From Tetracladium setigerum (taxonomy: Eukaryota > Ascomycota > Leotiomycetes > Helotiales): 64,000 bases of DNA. Position 1 is the first letter of the stretch. The number at the start of each line of letters is the position of its first letter. The notes beneath the pieces are model-generated. The model saw only the letters and a program-made list of their open reading frames with translations, did not search any database and had not been told where the DNA came from. Location of the stretch: the NCBI GenBank assembly GCA_031472005.1, contig PZJY01000013.1:558001-622000 (forward strand), in the 5' to 3' direction. Made by a program: the position numbers and the translations under genes. Shown here piece after piece: positions 48,911-60,296 of this stretch.

Positions 48911-49969
48911 TCGAGGCATGGTACCCTTGCATTTGCTTTTTATCATATGCGCTTCTGGGGGATCTCCAAGAAATCCTTGCATAGTCTGGAGTTAAGAAAG
49001 GCTTCTGGAAGTATTTAATGGTTTTGTTTTGGAGTTTAGACTTGATACCATTTAGATTTCAAATATGCGAATTAATTTCTACCAGCCTTCGCAAGTATGC
49101 AAAGGCAGAGAGCTTCTGAAGTTTCCATTTCAACCCAGGTTGTTCTTCAGGGTGCTATTCGCAAAGTCCTATTTATTGTTCTGCATGCGAAATTCGTTAC
49201 TGAAATTAGCACACTCTGCTCGTATCGACAACACCTTCCCTTCTCGTATACTTTCGTCTGTTCTTTTGGAGAATTTCATTTACTTGTCAACAGAATAACT
49301 GACTTGATTATGGTAACATCTTCTGGTTGGAGGAATTTATGGGATAACCTTTTTCCATTCTTTGGTACCTTTTGGCGCACGATGTACTTGCGCTTCAATA
49401 CGACATTGTTTCTGATCACATGTAGTACTTCTTCAAGCCCAAAAACCCACACACACCTCCATCACATCAGCAAGAACTATCCCTTACCCCAAACTCCTTG
49501 CAGCTACCCCACAACCTCGGTATGATCCGAGGCGTTCGTTTTGACAACCTGGGGTACTCATAGGAGGAAAATTAACGACCCGGGTAAATCCAGGGGTTGT
49601 TTATTTAAGCTTCCCCATAATTTGTTTTGGGCCAACCGCATCGTTGCCCACAAATGAAGCTTCATCTATACCGCACAACTCCCGTCTTGGCTGAATCTTG
49701 AACAATGATATTGCATAAGAGATGGAAGGAATTTGTTGATCTGTGCATGCTTTTGGGTCATGAGATTGATTGTTTTTGCGGGGTGTATTCAGCTGCGAAG
49801 CTTTGCTTGGTGGAGAACAAGAAACATGAGATGACAATATGGAGATCTGGAATGGCGATATAGTTTATGATCTGACAAGGTTGTGTAAACATATAAATAC
49901 GAGCTCATCGCCTTAGCAAACTTCTTCTATCCAAAGCTCTATCCTCCAAGCTTCATCTCAACCTTCAAG
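48911..49969. other. Intergenic region upstream of the pectate lyase
   Basis: About 1.06 kb without a supported gene; the open frames at 49065-49525 show no motifs. The last 150 bases contain the TATA-like box and a pyrimidine-rich leader of the pectate lyase. Confidence 0.5.
49892..49899 (+). promoter_or_regulatory. TATA-like box of the pectate lyase gene
   Basis: TATAAATA about 75 bases before the ATG, followed by a CT-rich leader with AAG before the start codon, a typical arrangement for an inducible fungal secreted enzyme. Confidence 0.55.
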
Positions 49970-51237
49970 ATGCATTTCCTCTCTACTTTGGTCGCCGCAA
50001 GCTCTCTTGTCTCCTCAATTGCAGCTCTCCCCCAAGCCTCTCCACCTCTTCCTACTGCTGCCTTCAATCTCGAGGGATATGCAAAGAACAACCCGATCGC
50101 TGCGGTGTCTGGTGGAGCTGGAGGTGCAACAACAACGGTGTCCGCGAGTGCAGGTCTGCAATCTGCTGTAAAGGTTTGCATTCTCGACTTCGATCTCAAA
50201 GTCTCACAACTAACATCTATATCAGGGCACAACTCCTCTGAACATTGTTGTTAAGGGTAGCATCGCCCTCTCCGGCCGTCTGAACGTTGGATCAAACAAA
50301 TCCGTAAGCTACCAAAATTCATGACCAGCGGTATCTCTTCGCTAACACACTACGAATAGATCATCGGACACTCCTCTGGCGGAAATATCACCAAGAACGG
50401 CTTCTCAATCACCGGTCAAGAAAACGTCATCATCCGCAATCTCAAGATTGCTGGCGTGAAAGGAAATGACTGCATCACCATCTCTGGATCCAAGCGCATC
50501 TGGATCGACCACAATGAGTTCTTCTCAGATCCAGATATCGTCAAGAGCGGACCAGATCTTTATGACGGTCAACTTGATATTGTGAAGGCATCGGATTGGA
50601 TTACGGTGTCTTGGAATTACTTCCATGATCACTGGAAGTCTTCTCTTGTTGGTAACAGTGATGCTGCAAGAGCAACTGATTTTGGAAAGGTGCGTTGTTG
50701 ATTGAATTCCTGCATGGGATTCTAAACAGATTGTTACACCAGCTTCAAATGCTAACCAAGCACAGCTGCACGTCACATATCACCACAACTACTGGCGCAA
50801 CGAAGGCACCCGCGGAAATGGTAAGCTCATCCTCCCCTCATTTCCACAACAGAAACTAACACATCTCCCCTTTCAGCCGGCCGCTTCGGCTTCCAACACC
50901 TCTACAACAACTTCTACCTCGACTACCGCTACCAAGCGATCCACTCCCGCTCCGACAATCAAGTCCTAGTCGAGGGCAACGTCTTCCGTGGAGACACCCC
51001 GAGGCGCTCTCTACCTATGGTCTCGTCATCCCCAAGGACTCTCCCAACACCAGTCCAGCTGGTGATTTCGAGTTGGATGGATTCGCGAATTTGGGGTCCC
51101 CCAATGATTTCGGCACTAGTGGTGTTAATATCACGAGGACGGGAACATTCACGAGTACTGGATATCCGTATACCTTGACGCCTTTGGGGAGTGTGCAGGC
51201 GCTGGTGGTGGCTTATTCCGGTGTTGGGAAGATTTAG
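49970..51237 (+). CDS. Secreted pectate lyase, polysaccharide lyase family 1, one frameshift
   Basis: Five exons (49970-50173, 50226-50303, 50360-50689, 50766-50820, 50877-51237) encode about 342 residues once one missing base is allowed for. Residues 1-19 (MHFLSTLVAASSLVSSIAA) are a signal peptide. The parallel beta-helix pattern is clear: NIVVKGSIALSG, KSIIGHSSGG, ENVIIRNLKI, KRIWIDHNEF, DGQLDIVKASDWITVSWN, HWKSSLVGN, VTYHHNYW and FGFQHLYNNF. The vWIDH and SDWITVSWN blocks are diagnostic for PL1. The enzyme cleaves pectate by beta-elimination and points to plant-tissue use. A base is missing in CCCC at 50997-51000: the frame moves from FRGDTP to EALSTYGLVIPKD, which continues to a natural end. 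Confidence 0.88.
50997..51000 (+). other. Apparent 1-base deletion in the pectate lyase gene
   Basis: Adding one C to this run joins the two halves of the C-terminal exon and makes the coding length an exact multiple of three. Confidence 0.85.
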
Positions 51238-51556
51238 ATGGTGGTAAATGCATGGGATGTTTTGGGAAGGAAGAATTTGTGTATAAAACTTTATGAAGTG
51301 CTTGACGAAAAAGTTGATGCCAAAACGAAATTTGCAAATGTGAGAAGGTGTATTGTTGTACAGTGTGCTTCGATTGCAGTGTCCTCGTTGCACACTCTCC
51401 GGAGTTTTATAAAGACCACACTTAGTCAGCAACATATGGCTAGCGGCCAGATTATCCTCAGCCAGGATTGCAGCTGGCCTATTTCTCGCAACCTCAACAT
51501 TTCTACGTCGTCAACGCTGAGCCCGATTCAAATCGGCTTCCCGAAATCGCATAGAA
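51238..51556. other. Short intergenic stretch
   Basis: 319 bases between pectate lyase and the HET gene, both plus strand. No gene seen. Confidence 0.5.
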
Positions 51557-53615
51557 ATGGCCCAGAAGGTGCATGCCGATTTTATGAATCAATCTTATAA
51601 GTACCATCCACTCGATCGCACGAAAAGGGAGATCAGGCTCGTCCGTATCAAGGATTTTGTCCAAGCCACTACTTTCTCTCAGGATCCCATCGCATCCGAT
51701 CTAGTTGAAAGAGATGATTTCTTCCGAGCAATGATCGAAAAAGACTTTCCTATCCAATGCTCCATCGAACACGCGTCTTTAGATGACAAGCCTCGGTACA
51801 TTGCGTTGTCATATACTTGGGGCGACCCACCAACAAAAAACCAATCCGAGTCACAAATAAGAATGGCACGGTCACGAAACTCGAAGTCACGCAAAACCTC
51901 TACGCCGCCTTAAGACATATTCGTCCAGATCTCTTGCCACGAATGGAAGATGATATTCTGCTCTGGATCGACGCCATCTGCATCAACCAGACCGATGAAG
52001 ACGAAAAGGGTTGGCAGGTACAACAAATGCTGTACATATATCGCATGGCACTCAACGTTATGATTTGGCTTGGGCCTAGAATAGACGGTAGCGCCGAATT
52101 CATTGACGAGATGGATGCATCTTTCGATAAATACAAAACTTGGGTTCATGGGCATCAAAACGTTGATATAAATCATTGGGATCTTTACAGAGAAGTCAAT
52201 TGCCTCCTTGGTGCGGCGTCGTTCGTTCGTCAACCATATTGGCGACGTGTGTGGGTTCAGCAGGAGATCTATGCTAAGCCCTTCGTTAACGTATGGTTGC
52301 AATGGGGTCCAAAAATCATCAACTTAACAAAAGTGTATGTTTTCATGGTTGGCCTGAAAAATCTATACATTACGCTTCGTCGGCAAGAACTGCAATCCGT
52401 AGCGTCCAGCTCCGTCACTGCTACAGATCTACGACCTATCATGGAAAGCCATGAGTACGAAATGTTGCTCCAGGCTATCTACCGCACACACGATTCTGAT
52501 GAAGCACACAACTTACTTACTTTGGTAAATCTCTTGGGTATTATCCATGTCGTCGGCTATGGCCTTCAAGCTTCCGATCCCCGCGACCACATATTTGGTG
52601 TTCTGAATATGGCTGCGGATGTTGAATCCCTTGGGTTAGTCCCGGATTACACGCATTCCTATGATGAAGTATTCATCAAGACTGCAATGGCATTGATTGA
52701 GAAGGGAGAAATCGTAATCTTGGGATGGACAAATGCTTTCGGTTCGGGGCCGCCTGGTTTTGATTCTGCAGGTTCTAGATTGCCGTCATGGGTTCCAGAC
52801 TGGCGACTACCGATTTCTTCATCTATTGGTGCTTTCACGCAGTTCTTCACAGCGGTGCAGATTCAATACTATGCCGGTCGTCAAAGAAGTCTTTGCACAG
52901 CCCGCTTTGTAGATTCGAAGGCAGGGAGCGATGTGCCAACATTGAGCTCCTATGGGGTTGAGATCGATACAGTTCTCTCAATCAGCAACGTTTTGACCAG
53001 GGAAAGGAGCCAACCTTCGAATAGTAGTACAGGTAAATCTCCTGGAGCTGGCGTAGGTAACTCGGATCAGATTACAAGATCCCCAGGAGATGACCAGCTT
53101 TTCCGCTCGCAACCTCAAAGACACTGGTTCGAGGAACTGGAAAATCTTTTCAATCTCAACGAGATCACCCGGAGTCTCCACGGCACCTCGGAGATACTTT
53201 ATGGCGAGTACCGGTCGGTGACATTGAGCTCACCATAGAAGGTGAGTATAGAAGAGCTAGCGACGCATTCAAAAACGGCTACTCACTTCTCCACGACCGC
53301 TTCATGCAACCTGAAACTACAAAGCCTTACAATAATGAAGAAAAGTCCCTCGCTTCGCGGTTCTGGGAAATCATGGAAGCTCAAAGCCTTGGGAGACGGT
53401 ACTTCCTAACCAAGAAAGGCTATGTCGGACTCGGCCCGGAAGCATTAGCGCCTGGAGACCTCGCCGTGGTTCTCCTAGCGCTGAACACACCTCTAATCCT
53501 GAGACCAGCGGAAGAAGGCTGTTATCGCATTGTTGGGGAAGCATACGTAAACGGCATGATGGACGGGCAAGTCTTTGAGGGCGAGTACACCTTGCGAGAG
53601 TTTCTGATTGATTAG
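51557..53615 (+). CDS. HET-domain (heterokaryon incompatibility) protein, two frameshifts
   Basis: Read through two single-base gaps, this is a 686-residue single-exon HET protein. The domain has its usual blocks: YIALSYTWGDP (81-91), then LEVTQNLYAALRHIR, ILLWIDAICINQTDEDEK, MLYIYRMALNVMIWLGP, and later SFVRQPYWRRVWVQQEI, SDPRDHIFGVLNM and GLVPDYTHSYDEVF. HET proteins trigger cell death when genetically different fungal strains fuse; which partner this one senses cannot be told. Frame breaks: a run of six A at 51835-51840 (seven needed) between SYTWGDPPT and KPIRVTNKNG, and a missing base near 53187-53191 between SLHGTS and GDTLWRVPVGD. Without correction only a 118-residue fragment and two disconnected frames exist. 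HET genes often decay, so a real pseudogene is possible. Confidence 0.85.
51835..51840 (+). other. Apparent 1-base deletion in an A run of the HET gene
   Basis: Six A where seven keep the HET domain in frame. Confidence 0.85.
53187..53191 (+). other. Apparent second 1-base deletion in the HET gene
   Basis: CTCGG here; one more base (for example G) joins the upstream frame to the C-terminal frame that runs to the stop at 53615. Confidence 0.75.
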
Positions 53616-54120
53616 ACGCTCGCGTGAAGGATTAAAGGTCAGGAGCGAATGAGATGGTTGCTGATCAGCAAGCAAGTTACCAGACCTCGTAAGACGGCTG
53701 TAGCATTATTAAGTTTCAAGTTAGTGGCCTGAGGGAAGGAGTACGACTGCATTAGGCATGTCTTTATACAAATATATCAGGTTTGAACTTGAGTGTAGTT
53801 TAGTTCGTGCAAATGATTAAATCAATCTGTGACTTCGCAAAATGTGGTGCTATTTCTTATTGCTACCGATAAACAGGATGCGTTGTCGTCGTCAACAATG
53901 GCCACGATATAGAAACTCAAATCATGTTCAGGTAAAAATGGCGGCCCCATATCTAAGGCTACAACGATGGGAATAAGATAGACTAACCATATTCAATCTA
54001 GTACTGACTAATTGTGGTTTATGTAGAAATTAAGAGAGTGTGTCAAGAAGACACCAGAACCGAAGGCCACTATATTGTACTGTACAAGAAGTCTGCGACT
54101 ACCATGTCAAACGCCTCACC
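53616..54120. other. Intergenic region between convergent genes
   Basis: About 500 bases, A/T-rich, with no gene seen. Confidence 0.5.
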
Positions 54121-55037
54121 TCAATTCCTCAGACCCCTTCTTCCCCAAATCTTTACAATCCTCTCCCAAATCCACATAACAGCTTGATGCGAGACAGAAT
54201 TCCCCCGCCTGTCACTCACCAATTAGCACAATTTATCTATTCCATCACCTCTTCTCAAACTAAGAAATAACTTACCCATGACTGATCAAATCTTTCGTAA
54301 ACAATGCAAACCCCACCACGACCCCAGCAAGAATTGAGAGAACAACCCATACTAAAAATACCATCATTAGCTCTATTACAGCTTTCCAAATATATATTCT
54401 CCTATCCAGAAAATAGGAAGTAGCACACCCAAAAAAGACAACGAAAACTTACAATCCCCATACATAAATAAAATCATAACCAACAACCCCCCACCAAACA
54501 ACCCCATCTCTATCACCGCCCTAGCAAATTGCTGCAACACCAGTCTCTTCGTCCCCTTCCCTCTTCTCATCATCTCTTGAATTCCATGACTTGCTCTTCC
54601 ACCATGGCAACATCCCTTCTTGACATCCCCACTACTTTCAACGTTACTCTTTTTAACAAGTAATTCTTCGTCGTCATCATCTTCATCATCCTGACGAACG
54701 AGTTCAAAAGCCTGTCCACGTCTTTGTTCGTATTGAGAAACGAGGAAACGGTCGTATTTTCGCTGGAGGAAGCGGATGTGTTCGACGCTGATGGTGAGGA
54801 TGAAGGAGATGAGTGGGAGGATGATGGGGTTGGATGGGAGGAGACAGGTGGTTATTTGGGGAGGGAGAGGGACATCTGTTAGTTTGGGGGTTGTTAGTTT
54901 GTGATGTGTTGTTGTTGGGCGATTTACTGGATGAAAAGTATCTTTGAGCTATTGGTGAGATGGGAGAGGAGGAAGAGGAAAAGGGAGGAGGGTGCACGAA
55001 CGGAAAATTCGCATGTGTTGTTTCCCGCTGCCATCAT
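54121..55037 (-). CDS. Small integral membrane protein, four exons, unknown function
   Basis: Model: exons 54998-55037 (MMAAGNNTCEFSV), 54453-54875, 54276-54381 and 54121-54208, total exactly 219 codons (218 residues). Exon 2 begins VPLPPQITTCLLPSN with a hydrophobic segment (IILPLISFILTISV), then a coiled charged stretch (EHIRFLQRKYDRF), an acidic loop (QDDEDDDEELL) and a basic stretch (MMRRGKGTKR). Two further hydrophobic segments follow (MGLFGGGLLVMILFMYG; MMVFLVWVVLSILAGVVVGF), crossing the exon 2-3 junction, and a Trp-rich end (MWIWERIVKIWGRRG). Donors GTAAGT for introns 2 and 3 are excellent; intron 1 (GTGCAC donor, 122 bases) is weaker, so the N-terminus is the least certain part. No family recognised. 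Confidence 0.6.
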
Positions 55038-55964
55038 TGTTTTATTGGGGGAAAAGAAATCCATTCTTTTTTGCTTGTTTGCTAGAGTGATTTATCGCAA
55101 GAAGTCTGATTTGTTTCGGAAAGATTGTCGAATTGGTGAAAGCGTAAGTAATTGAGTCGTCGTTCATGGGATGAAGGAACATGAGAAGCTGATAATAAGA
55201 GCACTTGGCCCAAGGTAATGGCGGGTACTGGAGGGATGTGGTGTTAAATAAATTCAAGTTCGGGTACGGGGTAATTGATTTCTAAAACAGGGATAATTTC
55301 TCAAACGAAGGATGTGATTTGGTTTGGGGAGTGGTGAGATTGCTAGATCCGAGAGATCAGGAATATGTATATCCTCCCTATCCGGATGTAGGTGTCCATC
55401 GGATATACGTTGCGATTACTTCCTATCTGCACTTCTGCAGAAGAATTCATGTGTTAAATGTACAAATAAAAGTTCATACGTTCAGACGACTGCAACAGCG
55501 GATAAAGAGCAGGAGTATATCTGTTTCAAGCTAACAATAGGTTGCGTGGTCTTAATTCTGTTTTCCCCTGGGAGTCTGGCAGTTGTGGTAAGCGGAACGT
55601 TGAAGGTTGTGACGAACAACCGCAGGTTTGATGATTTGAAGCAAAAGAAAAAGAGTGAAGAACAGAAAAAGTAGTAGCGTTTCCTGCAGAATCATGAAAC
55701 TGCTATTCAGCACGGATTATACAGGTCGTTAGGGAGAATTGCCCTATTCGAAATGCGTTATGCAAAATGTCGCGGGAAAAGCCATACCCAGCGCCTTGAG
55801 AACCACAAGAAACGATGGTGGTGTTGAATCGGAGCCTCACCTCACCCATTTACTTGCCTGGGCAAAATTTGGGGAAAATTGCTTAAAAATTGCAAAAAGG
55901 AAATTTGAATTTCACTTCAACAGTCCGCAGACGAGAAAAAGTTCAAAAAGAGAAATTTCATGTT
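55038..55964. other. Intergenic region
   Basis: About 930 bases. Open frames at 55319-55674 have no motifs. T-rich sequence downstream of the tRNA (on its strand, 55934-55964) can serve as the RNA polymerase III terminator. Confidence 0.45.
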
Positions 55965-56035
55965 TCCGCATCCGGGAATCGAACCCGGGGCTGCTCGGTG
56001 AAAGCGAGCTATGTTAACCCCTACACTAATGCGGA
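55965..56035 (-). tRNA. tRNA-Glu (anticodon UUC)
   Basis: A 71-base cloverleaf without intron. The acceptor stem TCCGCAT pairs perfectly with ATGCGGA. The anticodon stem-loop is GCTCG-CTTTCAC-CGAGC, putting TTC at positions 34-36 (UUC, glutamate). The T arm contains GGTTCGAATCC, the internal B box, and the D arm has TAGTGTAGGGGTTAA as A box. On the gene strand T runs follow within about 30 bases, a pol III terminator. It decodes GAA codons. Confidence 0.96.
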
Positions 56036-56525
56036 TTGCTTGTTGTTGAAGATTTCGTGCTTACTTTGATTTATAGACAATTCGAAAGAGAGCGGCTATG
56101 AAAATTGTGCCGAGGCTGCTTGCTGCTTTTGAAGAGATGTGCCGAATGCGGAAAGAGCTAGGTGCCGCCTCAAAGGCCAGAGCCAAGCCGAAGATGTAAT
56201 TTGGACAAACCAAAACTCAAGCTTCTCTGCTCTGATTCTTCATTCATACAACGAACACAATACCACTCTCGCCAATTTGCACTACCTACCTAAGACTCTT
56301 GATAGTTATCCGTAGGTATAGTCAGATTATTTGCCCTTCGGCTCCATGGGCTACAAAAGTCCAGGCGGGCGATCATGCAGTCGGTTAAAGTTACTCGTCT
56401 CTCAAGTTCCTAGGGCGGGTAGACCGCACACACTTCTTTCTCAAGTCACGAATGCACATAGTAATTTCGTGAGTTACATATATTTTTATTTTCTTTATTG
56501 CAAGCAAGGCGGGCAGCTAAGTCAA
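56036..56525. other. Intergenic region between tRNA and the HTH/DUF3425 gene
   Basis: 490 bases, no gene seen. Confidence 0.5.
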
Positions 56526-57866
56526 CTAATAATCTGCATCAGGGATTAGCATTTCATTCCTGAGAAACCGCCAACGATTAGTTGCTCGAATTAAATCATT
56601 GCACCCCTCTAAAGACCATCCCCATTTCTTCACAAATCCAGGTGTCACCTCCCAGCTCTCGGTTAGCCATGGATCACCCCAATTGATCAAACCCGTGCGT
56701 CCAGCCGTGTAATCATCCCCAGCTTCAATATCCTCTTTCTCAGCAGCACGTCGCTTTGGGTCAAATGGCGGCAATATCGAACAGCCACGTATATACTTCA
56801 TATTTACATCCTTTTCGGGTAGCGACGTGATGTAGTCTGGGAATATATCTCCAAAGAGGTCGCGGCTCATATCCTCTGGCACGAAATCCACACCTTTCTT
56901 GATGAGGTTGTCGCGAAATCTTGGGAAGGGAAACATGTTGATCCAGCCCGTGTGGGCACAGCTCATCTGTAACGGCGTTGGCTGGAGCGACTCTGGTATA
57001 GCTTGGTTTCCAAGAGGCTGCACGATTGAGAGACCGCCACAGATCTTGGTATCGTATTGCTTGATGATCATTGTTCCATCCAAGATAAGGCTTGTTGAGA
57101 GGATTAATGACTTGTTGGACATCAGCGCCCGATAGACGTTGTGTTGAATGAGGTGTATAAGGTGGTCGGATGAGAAGCTGAGAGCTGATGATGAGTTGTT
57201 TCTGGAATTGGGAGTAGTACTGTTTGGAGAAGAGACAGATGTTACGGCTTGTGAAGAGGAAGGATTCTCAACACGAACTTGTTTAAGTGGGCTCGTAGCG
57301 CTTCCGTCTGACGATGTAGAGGATTTTGAGCCCGAAGAATGGTCTACTGTCAGGATGACACAGTTATGATCTCCGCCTTTTTGAAGACGCATGGTGTGTC
57401 GCCGTCTAAACTTGACCACCCAACCGGCGGAGAATTTTGGCATGGCGAGACCTTGGGACTCCTCTGACTGTTCCCATAGCTTTTTCGCCTTAACTCCAAT
57501 CATGTCGTTGGGGACTTTGACAGACCGACCCTCCACCTCTTGAAGCCAATCCGAGAGCGCTGTCTCGATCCAAGGCCATTGGCAGTTTCGCAAACGATAT
57601 TCGGAGGCTGATGAGCTATTGGCGTCAAGATAAGCGAAGCTGTCGCTTAGGCTTCGACTGACAATTGACTGGCTGATCTGGTGGCCAAATCGAGTATGAA
57701 ACCATACTCTCAAAGCAGCATGTGTAGGCTTTGGATTGGTGGTCTGATAGTAATGGCGGAGCGCGATGCGCTGCGAATGGGAGATCGGGGTTCTGGAAGT
57801 ACTCATGCTGCGTATCTTTGGCACGGTTGTTGTTGCATTCAATTGCAAGGGTGTAATGTCATCCAC
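56526..57866 (-). CDS. CENP-B/Tc5-type HTH DNA-binding protein fused to DUF3425
   Basis: A single exon of 446 residues. Residues about 25-75 (ISHSQRIALRHYYQ, ALRVWFHTRFGHQISQS, SIVSRSLS) resemble the first CENP-B-type helix-turn-helix, as in pogo/Tc5 transposases. Residues about 90-160 (WPWIETALSDWLQEVE, IGVKAKKLWEQ, FSAGWVVKFRRRH) resemble the second, CENP-B/Tc5 HTH block, ending in its usual WVxKFRRRH. No DDE nuclease follows. Instead, after a Ser-rich linker (185-235), the C-terminal half (LQPTPLQMSCAHTGWINMFPFPRFRDNLI ... SWEVTPGFVKKWGWSLEGC) looks like DUF3425, a domain usually found after bZIP regions in fungal transcription factors. I infer a transcription factor whose DNA-binding part derives from a transposase. 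The split DNA-binding/DUF3425 arrangement is what makes it unusual. Confidence 0.82.
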   Translation of the reverse strand: MDDITPLQLNATTTVPKIRSMSTSRTPISHSQRIALRHYYQTTNPKPTHAALRVWFHTRFGHQISQSIVSRSLSDSFAYLDANSSSASEYRLRNCQWPWIETALSDWLQEVEGRSVKVPNDMIGVKAKKLWEQSEESQGLAMPKFSAGWVVKFRRRHTMRLQKGGDHNCVILTVDHSSGSKSSTSSDGSATSPLKQVRVENPSSSQAVTSVSSPNSTTPNSRNNSSSALSFSSDHLIHLIQHNVYRALMSNKSLILSTSLILDGTMIIKQYDTKICGGLSIVQPLGNQAIPESLQPTPLQMSCAHTGWINMFPFPRFRDNLIKKGVDFVPEDMSRDLFGDIFPDYITSLPEKDVNMKYIRGCSILPPFDPKRRAAEKEDIEAGDDYTAGRTGLINWGDPWLTESWEVTPGFVKKWGWSLEGCNDLIRATNRWRFLRNEMLIPDADY

Positions 57867-58701
57867 AGGAAGTCCAAATTGTGTGGGAAGACTGTGGAAT
57901 CACTGGTATCCTTCAAACGTGAAAGAGGGGCATAAAGGAAGAAATGACAATAGAGGAATATGTCGTGTTCGAGATGGTATCAGAGTAGACGAGAGGTTTG
58001 GTTTGTGAGAACCGAGGAAGTGGTAGGATTAAGGATCCTTATAACGCATTCAATCACAGAAAGCTGGACCCTGAATCGTTAGAGGGATTTGCATGATTAA
58101 TCATCTTGATTCGATGAGGCGTCTGCACGGTCTCAGACAAACAATGCTCCCACCTATCAGAATCATTCGCTTAAGCAACTAGCTCATGAAATAGAATTAG
58201 AGTTTGGACATATCCTTATAGCGAATCTGCCAATGCCCATCTGTGACTTCCGACTCCGACAACATAAACATGTCGACGGCCTTCGGACATGCTTGTGAAG
58301 CTAAGGAGGACGGCATAAATTATTGCGACTCGATTCTATCCTTCTACCGGATGGACTCTTCATCCTTATACCGGATTCACTCCTCACCGTCGTTGCTTCA
58401 AGGACAGAATCATGACTTTAGGACTTAACGATGCTGTTGAATTTATCAGCATCCTCAGAGTTTCGAGAACTATCTTGATGTTTGCCGTCGTGATGGGTTT
58501 GAACTAGCTGTGTGCAAGATTCATGCTACCACCGCAATATTCTATTATATATAGCAGATTGTAGGTCCTTTCCTTGACTTCTCTAAATCAAGATCTCATC
58601 ATTCCTCATTCTCTACTCTTCATCGTCTACTCAAATCAAGCTTAATCTACACACTTTCCAACTTCCTCAATTCTCTACCCATTTCACCAATTCCAGCAAT
58701 C
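57867..58701. other. Intergenic region between divergent genes
   Basis: About 830 bases holding the promoters of the HTH/DUF3425 gene and the SDR gene. No gene seen. Confidence 0.5.
58546..58553 (+). promoter_or_regulatory. TATA-like box of the SDR gene
   Basis: TATATATA about 150 bases before the ATG, followed by a long CT-rich leader. Confidence 0.5.
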
Positions 58702-59703
58702 ATGTCTCGATACGAAAGTGTTCACCAAGCCCCTCAAGGCCCAGGAGATGCACGACCAACCGCCTTGCAAGTTGTAAAGGACGAAGAAATGGAAGGCAAA
58801 CTCCAAGGCAAAGTGATTGTCATCACTGGAACATCCTCCGGCATTGGAATCGAAACAGCTCGAGCCCTCTCCACCACCGGCGCCCAGCTCATCCTTACGG
58901 CACGCAACCTAGAGAAAGCCAAAACAGCATTAGAAGGCATCCTCGAACCCGGCCGAGTCGAACTGGTCGAAATGGACAATACAAGCCTCGAGAGCACCCG
59001 CACCGCGGCAGCCGAAATCCTCACCAAGGCAAAGAACCAAGTGAACATCTTGATCAACAACGCCGGTATCATGGCAATTCCCGATTTACAACTCACCAAA
59101 GAAAACTTCGAGCTTCAATTCGGCGTCAACCACCTCGCTCATTTCCTGCTATTTGAACTCCTCAAGCCAGCTCTCCTTAGCAGCTCAACGCCCGAATTCA
59201 ACTCCCGCGTCGTCGTCCTCGCTTCTTCCGCACACCACGTCGCGGGCATCAACGAGTCTGATAACTACAATTTCGAGAAGAGCGACTACAACACTTGGAC
59301 TTCATACGGACAGTCAAAGACAGCGAATATTTATATGGCTAGTGCGATTGAGCGGAAATACGGCGCCCAGGGACTTCATGCTACGAGTGTTCACCCGGGT
59401 CTTGTAATTTCGGGTTTGGCGCAGCATGTGGATGAGGGTACGCGCTCGGCTATGGCTGCGAATCCAGAGTTGTACAAGGTTATGAAGAATGCTGATCAAG
59501 GAGCCGCTACATCGGTTTGGGCTGCGATTGGAAAGGAGTGGGAGGGCAAAGGTGGCGATTATTTGGCTGATGTTGGTAAGACGGTTCAGGGCAAGGATGA
59601 GCATGAGGTTTTGGGCTTTGGCTATGCCTCTTGGGCGTTTGATCCAGTAAAGGAAGAGAGGTTGTGGGAGGATTCTCTCCGCATGGTTGGTTTGAGTAAA
59701 TAG
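58702..59703 (+). CDS. Short-chain dehydrogenase/reductase (retinol dehydrogenase/WWOX-like)
   Basis: A single exon of 333 residues. The Rossmann cofactor motif is TGTSSGIG (42-49), preceded by GKVIVI. Then come NNAGIM, the catalytic Ser in VVLASSAHH, and YGQSK with the catalytic Tyr and Lys. After that VHPGLVISG is the usual PG block. It is a classical SDR using NAD(P)H; the residue after the second strand (TARN) suggests NADP preference. The extended N-terminus before the Rossmann fold (about 30 polar residues) and a C-terminal extension (DYLADVGKTVQGK...) resemble fungal members annotated as retinol-dehydrogenase or WW-domain oxidoreductase-like. Substrate unknown. Confidence 0.88.
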   Translation: MSRYESVHQAPQGPGDARPTALQVVKDEEMEGKLQGKVIVITGTSSGIGIETARALSTTGAQLILTARNLEKAKTALEGILEPGRVELVEMDNTSLESTRTAAAEILTKAKNQVNILINNAGIMAIPDLQLTKENFELQFGVNHLAHFLLFELLKPALLSSSTPEFNSRVVVLASSAHHVAGINESDNYNFEKSDYNTWTSYGQSKTANIYMASAIERKYGAQGLHATSVHPGLVISGLAQHVDEGTRSAMAANPELYKVMKNADQGAATSVWAAIGKEWEGKGGDYLADVGKTVQGKDEHEVLGFGYASWAFDPVKEERLWEDSLRMVGLSK

Positions 59704-60296
59704 TTGTTTTTGCGAAATTTAGTAGATTTAGAACAAGTTTATTTACTGATAGAAGGCCTGCAATTTGATTACAGTACTTAGAAAAGAATGAAAGATCCCT
59801 GTACGGACTGACTTTGCAATTGAACACGGTAGTCAAATGCGATATGTGCTCATCGCGTTCTGGGATGACTAGTACTAACCAGCCAAGCAATTGTCTCGGC
59901 CAATCGCAGAATTGAAAACCTTGCATGCATTGATGATAGTTTCAAGGGTTGTCCATGATACTGCTAACCCTTCTCTTATGGGTGTGCAATAGAGTGATGG
60001 TAATTTCGTTGACTTTTTCTATTTATGTAACTTCGAGAGCTCCAACGCTTCCTTATTCTATGGAAATACTGTACTCTACTAACACAATTGAAATCATTAA
60101 AAAGCAAAGGAAAAGCCCTCAAAACTCCACACCTGCCCGCTCGCTGCCCGACGCTGATGCTACCTATCCATATTCTCATTCCCATTTATGTCATCTCGTC
60201 TCGACTCTTTTCACCTGACTTCCAAACATTTCATCGCAACTCGCCACACCTTGTCGAGTCTCTTTCAGCTTTTTCTCATCCGTGGTTTCTAGCCCT
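59704..60296. other. Intergenic region between convergent genes
   Basis: About 590 bases with the 3' ends of the SDR and phosphotransferase genes. No gene seen. Confidence 0.5.
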
